Assembly (NCBI GenBank): GCA_030430565.1
Contig: JAUIKS010000028.1
Location: 96,543-160,542, forward strand
Source of the DNA: Polyangia bacterium
GTDB taxonomy: Bacteria > Myxococcota_A > Polyangia > Nannocystales > Nannocystaceae
DNA: 64,000 nt
Direction: 5' to 3'
Part shown: positions 1 through 8,230 of the stretch, in pieces
Position numbering within the stretch: position 1 is the first letter of the stretch
How the letters are laid out: each line of letters opens with the position of its first letter
The notes under the pieces: generated by a model
What the model saw: the letters and a program-made list of their open reading frames with translations, nothing else
Told to the model about the DNA's origin: nothing
Databases searched by the model: none
Translations under genes and position numbers: made by a program

Positions 1-1352
1 CGCCCGATCTGGCCCTCGAGGAAGGAGAGCGGGAGGAACACGCAGATCGTCGTGAGGAAGGACGAGAGGATCCCGGGCCAGACCTCGAACACCCCGTCGA
101 CCGCGGCCGCGAGCGCCGGCTTGCCGCGCCGCAGGTGGACCGCGACGTTGTCGGCGAGCACGATGCCGTCGTCCATGAGCAGGCCCAGCGCGAGCAGCAG
201 GGCCATCATGGTCATCATGTTCAGCGTGTAGCCGATCTGCGCCATGATCCAGAGCCCGCCGAGGAAGGAGACCGGCAGGCCCGCGGCGACCCACAGCGCG
301 AGACGTGTATTAAAGAACAGCCACAGCGTCAGGAACACGAGTACGAGGCCCTGCAGGCCGTTGGTCGACAGCAGCGCGAGCCGCTCCTCGATCGGCGCGG
401 CCGCGTTCTCGGTGATGACGAACTGCACCCCGGGCGCGGCCGCGGCCGACTTGGTCTCGACGAACTCCTCGATCGCGGCGAGGATCCGCAGGGCGTCCTG
501 GGTGCTCGTCTTGGTCACGCGCAGCAGCCCGGCGCGCTCGCCGTTGAACAGGATCTTCTCCTCCTCGAGCTCGAAGGTGTCGCGGATCTCCGCGATGTCG
601 CCGAGCGGCACCTCGCCGCCGGCGGCGCTGGCGACGACCGGGAGCGCCGCGAAGTCGGCCGCGGTGTAGCGCTGCCCGTCGTAGCGGATCCGGATCTCGC
701 CGTCGGCGGTGTCGAGCGAGCCGACCGGCATGTCGAGGCTCTGGGCCGAGATGACGTCGCTGAGGTCGGCGACGCTGAGGCCGTACTGCGCGGCCGCGGC
801 CTGCTTCAGGCGGATCTGCAGCTGGTGGGTGGAGAAGCCGGCGACCTCGACCTGCGAGATCTCGTCGTAGCGTCGCAGCTCGCGCTTGAGCTGCTCGCAG
901 TAGAGCTTGAGGTCCGGCGCCGACATCGGCCCGGTGACCGCGATCGAGGCGACGAGCGTCGACCGGCTGCCCTCGGCCACGACCGGGTCCTCGGCGTCCA
1001 CCGGGAAGTCGGTGATGCCGTCGACCGCGCTCGAGATGTCGGCCTTGAACTCCGCGAGCTCCGCCCCGTCCTCCATCTCCAAGGTGACGGTGGCGAGGCC
1101 CTCTTGGGCGGCCGAGGACATCTTCGCGAGGTACTCGGTGCCGTCGACCGCGTCCTCGACGCGCTGCACGATCGACTCGTCGATCGTCTTGGCGCTCGCG
1201 CCCGGGTACGCGACCGTGACGACCACGCGATCCGAGGTGAACTCCGGGAAGGTCTCGCGGCGCAGGTCGAGGAGGCCCAGCGCGCCCAAGAGGACGAACA
1301 GGACCATGAGCAGGTTCGCGGCCGTCGGGTGGCGGGCGAAGAAGCCGATCAC
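1..1352 (-). CDS. RND-family efflux transporter permease, N-terminal part (runs off the window)
   Basis: Inner-membrane pump of the AcrB/MdtB-like RND superfamily, expected to work with the adaptor encoded just upstream. Translating the minus strand from a GTG at 1352 gives about 450 residues. A first transmembrane helix follows the start (FARHPTAANLLMVLFVLLGA), then a periplasmic porter region with the usual VAYPGAS stretch, then transmembrane helices 2-4 with GLPVSFLGG and the DDGIVLADN motif (the D-D/N pair of RND proton relay helix 4). The GTG overlaps the adaptor stop by 4 bp (GTGA), so the two are co-translated. The C-terminal half lies beyond base 1. The substrate cannot be told from sequence. 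Confidence 0.9.
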   Translation of the reverse strand, partial: MIGFFARHPTAANLLMVLFVLLGALGLLDLRRETFPEFTSDRVVVTVAYPGASAKTIDESIVQRVEDAVDGTEYLAKMSSAAQEGLATVTLEMEDGAELAEFKADISSAVDGITDFPVDAEDPVVAEGSRSTLVASIAVTGPMSAPDLKLYCEQLKRELRRYDEISQVEVAGFSTHQLQIRLKQAAAAQYGLSVADLSDVISAQSLDMPVGSLDTADGEIRIRYDGQRYTAADFAALPVVASAAGGEVPLGDIAEIRDTFELEEEKILFNGERAGLLRVTKTSTQDALRILAAIEEFVETKSAAAAPGVQFVITENAAAPIEERLALLSTNGLQGLVLVFLTLWLFFNTRLALWVAAGLPVSFLGGLWIMAQIGYTLNMMTMMALLLALGLLMDDGIVLADNVAVHLRRGKPALAAAVDGVFEVWPGILSSFLTTICVFLPLSFLEGQIG

Positions 1353-2761
1353 GACGAGGACCCCTCCCCCGCCTCCGGCGCGCGCACCGACGCCGCCTCG
1401 CCCGTGACCGCCAGCTGCAATGAGGCGGCCGCCGCCTCGTCGACGCGCGGCGCGAGCAGCATGCCCTCGATCGCCGGCACCAAGTTGGTCAGCACGATCT
1501 GCTCCCCGGGCTCGACCCCCGAGGCCACGCAGGCGTAGGCGTCCTGGACGAACGCGAGCTCGACCTCGCGCGTCTCGAGGCGCTCGTCGGGGCCGACGAC
1601 GTGGAGCTTGTTCCCCCGCAGCGCGCCCCGCGGCACCGGGCGACAGCCAGGGCGCGGCTGCCCGCGCAGCTCGACCTCGACGTACATGCCGCGGACCAGC
1701 GGCGGCTGCTTGCCCGGCTGGGCCTGTTCGAAGGGCTTGTCCACGGCGACGACGACCCCGACGGTGCGCGTCTCCGAGTCGATGTTCTCGAAGCGGTCGA
1801 CGACGCCCTCCCAGCTCGCGAGCAGCGAGCCGCTCTCGAGCCGGACCGTCGCGCGCAGCTGACCGTCGCTCGACTCGCGCAGCCGCGAGACCGCGCGCGG
1901 CGTGACGCCCTCGTCGCTCGCCTCGCGCGCGCGCACGAGCGGCATCAGCGAGCCGATGGAGAACTGCGCGGGCACCTCGGCGACGTTGATCCCGTCGCCC
2001 TCCGCGAGCGTCGTGCCGACCGTGACGAGCTCGCTGAGCTGCACGTTGACGGACCGGATCCGCAGGTCAAAGGGCACGACGAGCTCGGTGCGCGAGATGT
2101 CGAGCTCGGCCGTGGCGACCCCCGCGGCGTACTGGTCGATGAGCGCCTTGAGCTTGCGCCGCGTCGCCGGGATCTCGGCGAGCGTGTTCTTCAGGTTCTG
2201 CGTGGTGGTCTTGTCGTTGAGGACCTTGCGCTCGGCGTCGTCGACCTCGGTCGCCGAGGTGTTGCCGCCGCGGTACAGCGCCTTCGCCCGCTCGTAGTCC
2301 TTCTGCGCCAGCTCCAGCGAGCGCGTCGCGATCTTCAGGCTCGCCTTGGTGTTGCGCTCTTTGGCGCTGAGCTCCGAGAGCTGCGCCTTCGCGTTGGCGA
2401 CCGTCGCCTTCTGCTGCGAGGCGGTGATGCGGTAGGCCTGCGGGTCGATCTTGAGCAGCGGCTCGTCCTTGCGCAGGATTCGACCTGTCTCGAGTTTCTC
2501 GTTCATCTCGACGACGCGCCCCGAGACCTCGGCGACGAGCTGCCACTCTCGCTGCGCCCGCACGACGCCGTAGCCGACCGCGCGGGGCGTGGCCTCGACC
2601 TCCGTCACGGCGATCACCCGCACCGGGTGGCCCTGCTCCGCCGGCGGGCGCCGCTTCGGGTTCTCGCGGGCGTTCGCCATCATCACGAGCGCGACCGCGC
2701 CGAGGCCGACCGGCACGGCGAAGCCCAGCAGTCTCCGGACGACCTGGGACGATGTGGACAT
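1349..2761 (-). CDS. RND efflux periplasmic adaptor subunit (HlyD/AcrA family)
   Basis: Membrane-fusion protein of 470 residues that would link the RND pump to an outer-membrane channel. It has an N-terminal membrane anchor (about residues 10-28), a barrel-sandwich/lipoyl half motif (VRAQREWQLVAEVSGRV), a long alpha-helical coiled-coil hairpin (about 105-210, rich in Lys/Ala/Glu), the second lipoyl half (DLRIRSVNVQLSELVTVG) and a beta-barrel/proximal domain ending in an Ala/Glu-rich tail. The ATG at 2761 follows a good ribosome-binding site (GAGGAG). It overlaps the downstream permease gene by 4 bp, the usual adaptor-pump order. The family call is secure; the substrate is unknown. Confidence 0.92.
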   Translation of the reverse strand: MSTSSQVVRRLLGFAVPVGLGAVALVMMANARENPKRRPPAEQGHPVRVIAVTEVEATPRAVGYGVVRAQREWQLVAEVSGRVVEMNEKLETGRILRKDEPLLKIDPQAYRITASQQKATVANAKAQLSELSAKERNTKASLKIATRSLELAQKDYERAKALYRGGNTSATEVDDAERKVLNDKTTTQNLKNTLAEIPATRRKLKALIDQYAAGVATAELDISRTELVVPFDLRIRSVNVQLSELVTVGTTLAEGDGINVAEVPAQFSIGSLMPLVRAREASDEGVTPRAVSRLRESSDGQLRATVRLESGSLLASWEGVVDRFENIDSETRTVGVVVAVDKPFEQAQPGKQPPLVRGMYVEVELRGQPRPGCRPVPRGALRGNKLHVVGPDERLETREVELAFVQDAYACVASGVEPGEQIVLTNLVPAIEGMLLAPRVDEAAAASLQLAVTGEAASVRAPEAGEGSSS

Positions 2762-2786
2762 CTCTCGCGTCTCCTCTAGGGAATGG

Positions 2787-2804
2787 GAATATGAATATGA
2801 ATAT
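2787..2804. repeat. Short tandem repeat (GAATAT)x3 upstream of the efflux operon
   Basis: Three exact copies of GAATAT (ATATTC on the minus strand), flanked by degenerate copies, lie about 26-43 bp before the adaptor ATG. The stretch is AT-rich in GC-rich surroundings and sits where a promoter -10 region could be. Copy-number change would alter promoter spacing, but nothing shows that it varies. Confidence 0.5.
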
Positions 2805-2895
2805 GAACACGTCCGCGTCGTCGTGGCCAGGCGAGACGCCCGCGACCACTACATTTGCCGACGACCGCTCAGGCGGGCCGCTGCGCGGCCTAGGC

Positions 2896-3252
2896 TCAGG
2901 CGCTCACGCGCGTCGCGGAGCGCAGGTGCTCGAGGCAATCGTCGTCGAGCACGCGCTCGAGCGCGAAGACGAAGCGGAACTCGGTGCCCTGCCCGCGCGT
3001 CGAGTTGAGCGCGATGCGTCCACCGAGCGCCGCGCAGGCCTGCTTGACCGCGGCCATGCCGAGCCCGCGCCCGGAGACCTCGGTCGCGCGGTCGACGGTG
3101 GTGATCCCGTCGTGACAGAGCACGTCGAGGAGCTGAGCCCGCGTCTCGGCGGGCAGCTGGCGCTCGCGCGCCCGCTCGCGCAGCTTCTCCCAGTCGATCC
3201 CCGCGCCGTCGTCCGCGACGCGGATCACGAGCGCCTCGCCGTCGACGCGCAC
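2896..3252 (-). pseudogene. C-terminal fragment of a CheA-type histidine kinase ATPase domain
   Basis: The 118 residues from a GTG at 3252 match the second half of a CheA P4 ATPase domain: the G1 box (VADDGAGIDWEKLRERA), the CheA-style loop (LCHDGITTVD) and the G2 box (SGRGLGMAAVKQACAALGG) followed by GTEFRFVF. The N box, dimerisation domain, Hpt domain and CheW-like domain are all absent. The frame is open for only about 28 more codons upstream before a TGA, and what follows GFRF-type sequence is not a P5 domain. Most likely a decaying remnant of a chemotaxis kinase; a stand-alone mini-ATPase is less likely. Confidence 0.5.
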
Positions 3253-3409
3253 CTCGAGGGTGAGCGTCGGGCATCGCGGCGAGTCTCGTGCTCGCCGCGG
3301 CGCGAATTGACATGCTCAAAAAGACACATTATTGAACGCTCGTCAGCCACCGCGCGCGTGGTTCGAAATGGCGCGGGCGGACGCTCCGCGTTCGCCCGCA
3401 CGGGTCAAT

Positions 3410-4057
3410 ATGAGCTCCTACGACTGCGTCCTCCCGATCGAGCACGAGTGGCTCGTGTCGTACTTCGGCCCGCTCCCCGTGCTGCGCTCGAGCCTCGCGC
3501 CAGAGGCGATCACGTACACGAACTACGCCGCCTTCGAAGCGATTCGCAGCAACGCCGCGCGGCTCGACCATATGCCCCCCGGATCGTTCTACGGGCGCAT
3601 CCACAGGCACCCGGAGGTCTCGGTCGCGGGCGGCAAGAACGGCTTTCGCCCGGCCGGGCTCCAGCGCGACTGGGTCCCGGAGCTGGAGCTGTACCGGTGT
3701 CACTGGCGCGAGCCGTCGCGCGTGACCGAGCTGCTCGACCTGCTCCTGCACGCGGTGCGCGTGCTGCCGGGGCTCTTCGCGCTCCGTGACGCGCCGGCCT
3801 GGCCGGCCTTCGATGACCCCATGGCGCTCGGCTACCTGCTCCCAGACGAGGTCCGCGAGCTCGACTCGCTGCTCCCGCGGCCCGAGGACGACTCGCTCGA
3901 CGACGAGTGGGACGACGAGTGGTACATGAACGAACCGCCCGACAACCCGCCCGACAACCCGCTCGACGAGAGCCCGCACACCCAGTCGCTCCACGAGCTG
4001 ATCGTGCTCGCGGCCGCGCGCGGCCTCTGCCTCGTGACCCTGCAGTCGGGGCTGTGA
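3410..4057 (+). CDS. Hypothetical protein with acidic C-terminal region
   Basis: A 215-residue protein if started at the ATG at 3410 (MSSYDC); the frame is open further upstream to 3332 but that extension is Arg/Pro/Ala-rich and looks non-coding. No family recognised. It is soluble, with many aromatic residues in the first 100 positions (FGPLPVLRSS, YTNYAAFEAI, GSFYGRIHRHPE), then an acidic Asp/Trp/Pro-rich segment (about 160-195, including PPDNPPDN). No signal peptide or membrane helix. The third-position GC bias matches neighbouring real genes. Confidence 0.6.
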   Translation: MSSYDCVLPIEHEWLVSYFGPLPVLRSSLAPEAITYTNYAAFEAIRSNAARLDHMPPGSFYGRIHRHPEVSVAGGKNGFRPAGLQRDWVPELELYRCHWREPSRVTELLDLLLHAVRVLPGLFALRDAPAWPAFDDPMALGYLLPDEVRELDSLLPRPEDDSLDDEWDDEWYMNEPPDNPPDNPLDESPHTQSLHELIVLAAARGLCLVTLQSGL

Positions 4058-4162
4058 GCGCGAAGCCGCGCGGCGCCGACGCGAGCGACCGCTCGTCGGA
4101 GCATCGCCGCCGCTCGTCGGAGCGAAGCGGCGACGCCCCCCGCGGCGCGTCATGGTGAGACC

Positions 4163-4903
4163 GTGCTCCCCTCGCTCCTGCCCTCGCTGTACTCCCTCAA
4201 CCTCCTGCTGCACGTCGTCTTCGGCCTCGGCTGCATCGCCGCCGTGGTCACGCCGCTGCTCTCGCGCAAAGGCGGGCGGCTGCACCGTCGCGCCGGCTGG
4301 GTGTTCGTCGCGGCGCTCACCGGCACCGCGCTGACCGGCTCGTTCATCGCGCTGACGTGGATCGTCGCGCCGCTCGCGGTCAAGCCCTTCGACGCGCCGC
4401 CCGAGCGCCTTCAGCAGATCGCCGCGACCCTGCGCACGCTCGGGTGGTTCTTCGCGCTCGTCGCGTGGATGGCCTTCGGCGCGGCCTGGAGCGGGGTCTC
4501 GGCGCTCCGCAGCGCGAAGCGCCCGAGCCCGTGGTGGGCGCGCGTCGACCTCGGGGTCATCCTCGCCACGATGACCGGCGGCGCCGCGCTGCTCGCCCTG
4601 GGCGCCCGCGCGAGCTCGGCGCTGCTCGTCGCCTTCGGACTCATCGGCCTCGTCACCGGCGCCCTCGACCTGCGCCGCGTCGGTCGCACCGATCGCGCGT
4701 CTCGCCTGATCCGCCACCTCGAGTCCATGCTCGGCGGCTTCACGGTCGTGATCACCGCGTTCGCGGTCCTGGTCGGTCGGCGCTACGGCGGGGAGCTGTT
4801 CCAGGTCGCGCAGCTCTGGTACTGGCTTGTCCCCGTGGGCTTCGGCATGCTGCTGAGCGAGCTCTGGAAGCGTCGCGTCCAGCGTCGCTACGCTCGAGGC
4901 TGA
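4163..4903 (+). CDS. DUF2306-like polytopic membrane protein
   Basis: A 246-residue integral membrane protein with about seven hydrophobic helices. The first helix (LNLLLHVVFGLGCIAAVVTPLL) is followed by a KGGRLHRRAGWVF loop typical of DUF2306 and related small membrane families, and further helices lie near residues 50-70, 90-110, 135-165, 190-205 and 218-235. Starts at GTG 4163. It ends 1 bp before the GTG of the sensor kinase, so it probably shares that transcript. The biochemical role is unknown. Confidence 0.65.
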   Translation: MLPSLLPSLYSLNLLLHVVFGLGCIAAVVTPLLSRKGGRLHRRAGWVFVAALTGTALTGSFIALTWIVAPLAVKPFDAPPERLQQIAATLRTLGWFFALVAWMAFGAAWSGVSALRSAKRPSPWWARVDLGVILATMTGGAALLALGARASSALLVAFGLIGLVTGALDLRRVGRTDRASRLIRHLESMLGGFTVVITAFAVLVGRRYGGELFQVAQLWYWLVPVGFGMLLSELWKRRVQRRYARG

Positions 4904-4904
4904 G

Positions 4905-6056
4905 GTGAATCAAGGGTCAGGAAAATCAGCGCGGTCAGGCGCGTCAGACAGCCTGACGCGGGCGGCCACTCCCCCGCGGGGCTCCGCGCGCGCGCGCGTG
5001 CTTCGCGAGCTGCGCGAGGCGTGGTGGATCTACCTCCTCGCGCCGGCGGCGATCACGACGATGACCGCGGACTCCTTCGCCGACCCGCGCCACCTGTGGC
5101 TGGTCTACCGCTTCAACCTCCTGGCGACGCTCTGCCTCGGCGGCCTCGCGCACGGCCTGTTCGCGGTCTACGGGCACGGCCTCAACCGGCGCGGGCTCGC
5201 CCCTGTCTGGCGCTGGCTGCTGCCGATCGCCATCGTCGTCGTCTCGGTGCTGCTCGGGACCGAGCTGCTGCTCGCCGCGCTCAACCTGCTCCAGTGGCAG
5301 ATCAACCCGCCGCCGCGGGTCGGCGTGTGGATCGTCGGCGGGACCGTGACCGTCGCGCTCGCGACGATCGGCCTCGTCACCGATCGACTCCGCGGCGAGC
5401 GTCAGCGCGCCGAGCTGCGCAGCGCCCACGACCAGCGCGCGCGCGTCTCCGCCCAGCTCGAGGCCCTGCGCGCGCGCCTCGATCCGCACTTCTTGTTCAA
5501 CGGGCTCAACACCGTGGCCGCGCTGATCCCCGAGGATCCCGAGGCCGCCGAGCGGGCGGTGGAGCAGCTCTCGATGCTGCTGCGGCGCTCGCTCGAGCAC
5601 AGCCTCCCTGACCGGGTCACGCTGCGCGAGGAGCTGGCCTACGCGCGCGCCTACCTCGAGCTCGAGCGCACGCGCCACGGCCCCCGCCTGGCGCTCGAGC
5701 TCGAGATCCCCGACGCGCTGCTGGGCCACCCGCTGCCCCCCTTCACGCTGCAGCCGCTGCTCGAGAACGCGATCAAACATGGCCTCGGGGCCACGCTCGA
5801 GACGACCCGGATCACGCTGCGCGCGCGCCTCGAGGGCGAGCTGCTCGCGCTCGAGGTCCACGACGACGGCCCCGGCGTGGCCGCGCCAGCCCAGCCGGGA
5901 GCTGGCACCGGTCACGCGACGCTGCGCCAGCGCCTCGAGCTGCTCTACGGCGGGCGCGCGCGCCTGCGGGCCGGGCCCGCGCCCGAGGGGGGCTACCGCG
6001 CCCGCGTCGAGCTGCCGCGCGCGCGCCCTGACGAGACCGAGGGGGACGCGCGATGA
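4905..6056 (+). CDS. LytS/YehU-type sensor histidine kinase
   Basis: A 383-residue membrane kinase of the His_kinase (LytS/AlgZ) class. Four hydrophobic segments occupy about residues 35-165. A coiled coil follows, then the phosphoacceptor box LDPHFLFNGLN (His about 195), and the HATPase domain with the N box LLENAIKHGL and G box VHDDGPGVA near residues 280-330. It starts at GTG 4905 right behind the upstream membrane gene and overlaps the response regulator start by 4 bp (ATGA), so the two are a translationally coupled two-component pair. The signal is unknown. Confidence 0.9.
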   Translation: MNQGSGKSARSGASDSLTRAATPPRGSARARVLRELREAWWIYLLAPAAITTMTADSFADPRHLWLVYRFNLLATLCLGGLAHGLFAVYGHGLNRRGLAPVWRWLLPIAIVVVSVLLGTELLLAALNLLQWQINPPPRVGVWIVGGTVTVALATIGLVTDRLRGERQRAELRSAHDQRARVSAQLEALRARLDPHFLFNGLNTVAALIPEDPEAAERAVEQLSMLLRRSLEHSLPDRVTLREELAYARAYLELERTRHGPRLALELEIPDALLGHPLPPFTLQPLLENAIKHGLGATLETTRITLRARLEGELLALEVHDDGPGVAAPAQPGAGTGHATLRQRLELLYGGRARLRAGPAPEGGYRARVELPRARPDETEGDAR

Positions 6057-6796
6057 AGGTGCTGGTGGTCGACGACGAACCACTCGCGCGCCGACGACTG
6101 CTCCGCAAGCTGCGGAGCGTGGCGAGCGTGCACGAGGTCTTCGAAGCCGCGAGCGGCGATGAGGCGCTGCGCCAGCTCGACGCGCTCGCGCCGGACGTGC
6201 TGCTGCTCGACATCAACATGCCTGGCCGCGACGGCCTGGCGACCGCGCGCGCGCGCCCTGACATGCCGGCGATCATCTTCGTGACCGCCCACAGCCAGCA
6301 CGCCGTGACCGCCTTCGAGCTGCACGCCGTCGACTACCTGCTCAAGCCCGTGACCGCAGCGCGGCTCGAGACCGCGCTCGAGCGCGCGCGAGCGCGACGC
6401 GAGCGCGAGCGAGCGCCCGCGCCCGCGCGCGACAACGAGGAAGATAACGAGAAAGATAACGACGAAGACACGCGGCTGCGCGCGCGCACCGGCGACGCGG
6501 TGCACATCTTCGCCGCGCAGCAGCTCACGCGGGTGTTCTCGCGGGACAAGTACAGCGTGTTCCTGCACGGCGGGCGCGAGTGGCTGCTCGACGAGAGCCT
6601 CAACGAGCTCGAGCGCCGCCTCGCGCCGATCGGCTTCCTCCGAGTGCACCGCGCCGAGCTCGTCAACATGGGCGCGGTCCGATCGCTCGAGGCCGGCACC
6701 GGCGGCGCGCGCCTCGAGCTCCGCGATGGACAGCGCGCGGCGGTGAGCCGCCGGCAGCTCGCGGAGGTCCGCCGGCGTCTCGGGCTGCGGCGCTGA
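6053..6796 (+). CDS. LytTR-family response regulator
   Basis: A 247-residue regulator paired with the preceding LytS-like kinase. The receiver domain (1-115) starts VLVVDDEPLARRRLLRK, with the phosphoacceptor Asp53 in LLLDINMPG, the conserved Thr in FVTAHSQ and Lys in YLLKPV. A charged linker (RDNEEDNEKDNDED) joins it to a LytTR DNA-binding domain (about 150-245) with FSRDKYSVFLHGG and FLRVHRAELVNMG. It overlaps the kinase gene by 4 bp. Its targets cannot be read from the window. Confidence 0.92.
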   Translation: MKVLVVDDEPLARRRLLRKLRSVASVHEVFEAASGDEALRQLDALAPDVLLLDINMPGRDGLATARARPDMPAIIFVTAHSQHAVTAFELHAVDYLLKPVTAARLETALERARARRERERAPAPARDNEEDNEKDNDEDTRLRARTGDAVHIFAAQQLTRVFSRDKYSVFLHGGREWLLDESLNELERRLAPIGFLRVHRAELVNMGAVRSLEAGTGGARLELRDGQRAAVSRRQLAEVRRRLGLRR

Positions 6797-6953
6797 GCGA
6801 CCGACAACGCGCTGTGGATATGGCGGCTCGTGGCGACGCTCCAGCGCGAGCGCCCCGCGCTGCGCGACGCGCTGCGCGAGACGCTGGCCTGAGCCGCGTC
6901 AACGCGACGCGCGCTCGCGCACGACCGCGCGCGGCTCTGCTATCCTCGCGAAC

Positions 6954-8219
6954 ATGGTCAGCTGGGCATTTCTGCTCCTCGCCGTGATCGGGGCCTGGCT
7001 CACCCTCAACGCGCACCGGCCCTACCGCGGCTTCGGCCCGCTCAGCGTGCCGACCTTCTTCGCCGGCTGGCTGCACTCGGAGCTGGTGCTGCACGCGCTC
7101 TCGCTGCAGGCGTCGATCGTCGCGCTCGCGATCTGGCTCGGCGGGCTAGAGCGCTGGCCCGGCTGGCTCGCGCTCGCGCTGACGGCCGCGTCCTGGGGCG
7201 GCATGGTCAGCCTGCTGCTGCTCGCGCGCCAGACCGGGCGCACGCTCGGCGCCGCGCTGCGCGAGGGCCTGGGTGATGACTACAAGCGGCGCCTCCCGCC
7301 GCCGGCGCGCGCGCGCCTCCACCGGCACCTGCCGTGGTCGCAGCTCGCGGCCCCGCTGTGGTTCTACGCGAGCGAGGTCGAGCGCATCCGCGACCTGCCC
7401 TTCGCGCCAGGGGACAACCCGCGCCAGCGCCTCGACATCTACCGGCGCCGCGGCCCCAACACGCGCGCGCCGGTGCTGATCCAGGTCCACGGCGGCGGCT
7501 GGCTGATCGGCGACAAGCGCCAGCAGGGCGTGCCGCTGATGCTGCACCTCGCCGCCCAGGGCTGGGTCTGCGTGTCGACCAACTACCGCCTGAGCCCGTC
7601 CGCGACCTTCCCCGATCACATCATCGACGTGAAGCGCGCGATCGCCTGGGTCCGCGAGCACATCGAGGACTACGGCGGCGACCCGGAGTTCATCGTCATC
7701 ACCGGCGGCTCCGCGGGCGGGCACCTGTGCTCGCTCGCGGCGCTGACCGCCAACGATCCCTCGCTGCAGCCGGGCTTCGAAGACGTCGACACGAGCGTGC
7801 GCGCCTGCGTGCCCTTCTACGGCGTCTACGACTTCACCAACGGCGGCGGGCACATGCCGAGCCGCGGCATGGGCCTGGTCTGGGTGCTCGAGCGCTTCGT
7901 GCTCAAGCGCTCGCTGGTGACCGACCGCGCCGCTTTCGAACGGGCCTCGCCGCTGTGGCGCGTCAACGAGCGCGCGCCGCCCTTCTTCGTGATCCACGGC
8001 GACCGCGACAACCTGGTGCCGGTCGAGGACGCGCGCCGCTTCGTCACGTCCCTGCGCGAGACCTCGCGGGCGCCGGTGGTCTACGCGGAGCTGGACGGGG
8101 CGCACCACGCCTTCGACGTGTTCTACTCGCCGCGCACGCAGCAGGTGATCCGCGGGGTCGACCGGTTCCTCTCGTGGGTGTACGGCGAGCACCTGCGCGC
8201 CCGGTCAGCGAGGCGCTGA
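6954..8219 (+). CDS. Alpha/beta hydrolase (HSL/BD-FAE-type carboxylesterase) with N-terminal membrane region
   Basis: A 421-residue protein. Residues 1-110 contain three hydrophobic helices. The catalytic part from about 150 has the oxyanion-hole motif HGGGWLIG, the nucleophile motif GGSAGGH (Ser about 253), an acid in HGDRDNLVPVEDA and the catalytic His in DGAHHAFD. The HGGG plus GxSxGG pair places it with hormone-sensitive-lipase-like esterases and kynurenine-formamidase-like enzymes. Probably a membrane-anchored ester hydrolase; the substrate is unknown. It converges with the cyclase gene, 11 bp apart. Confidence 0.85.
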   Translation: MVSWAFLLLAVIGAWLTLNAHRPYRGFGPLSVPTFFAGWLHSELVLHALSLQASIVALAIWLGGLERWPGWLALALTAASWGGMVSLLLLARQTGRTLGAALREGLGDDYKRRLPPPARARLHRHLPWSQLAAPLWFYASEVERIRDLPFAPGDNPRQRLDIYRRRGPNTRAPVLIQVHGGGWLIGDKRQQGVPLMLHLAAQGWVCVSTNYRLSPSATFPDHIIDVKRAIAWVREHIEDYGGDPEFIVITGGSAGGHLCSLAALTANDPSLQPGFEDVDTSVRACVPFYGVYDFTNGGGHMPSRGMGLVWVLERFVLKRSLVTDRAAFERASPLWRVNERAPPFFVIHGDRDNLVPVEDARRFVTSLRETSRAPVVYAELDGAHHAFDVFYSPRTQQVIRGVDRFLSWVYGEHLRARSARR

Positions 8220-8230
8220 CGCGGGCACGA

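Noticed and set aside
6797..6896. Short in-frame stretch LWIWRLVATLQRERPALRDA after the LytTR gene
   Set aside because: No start codon and too short; may be a gene end left by deletion, but cannot be supported.
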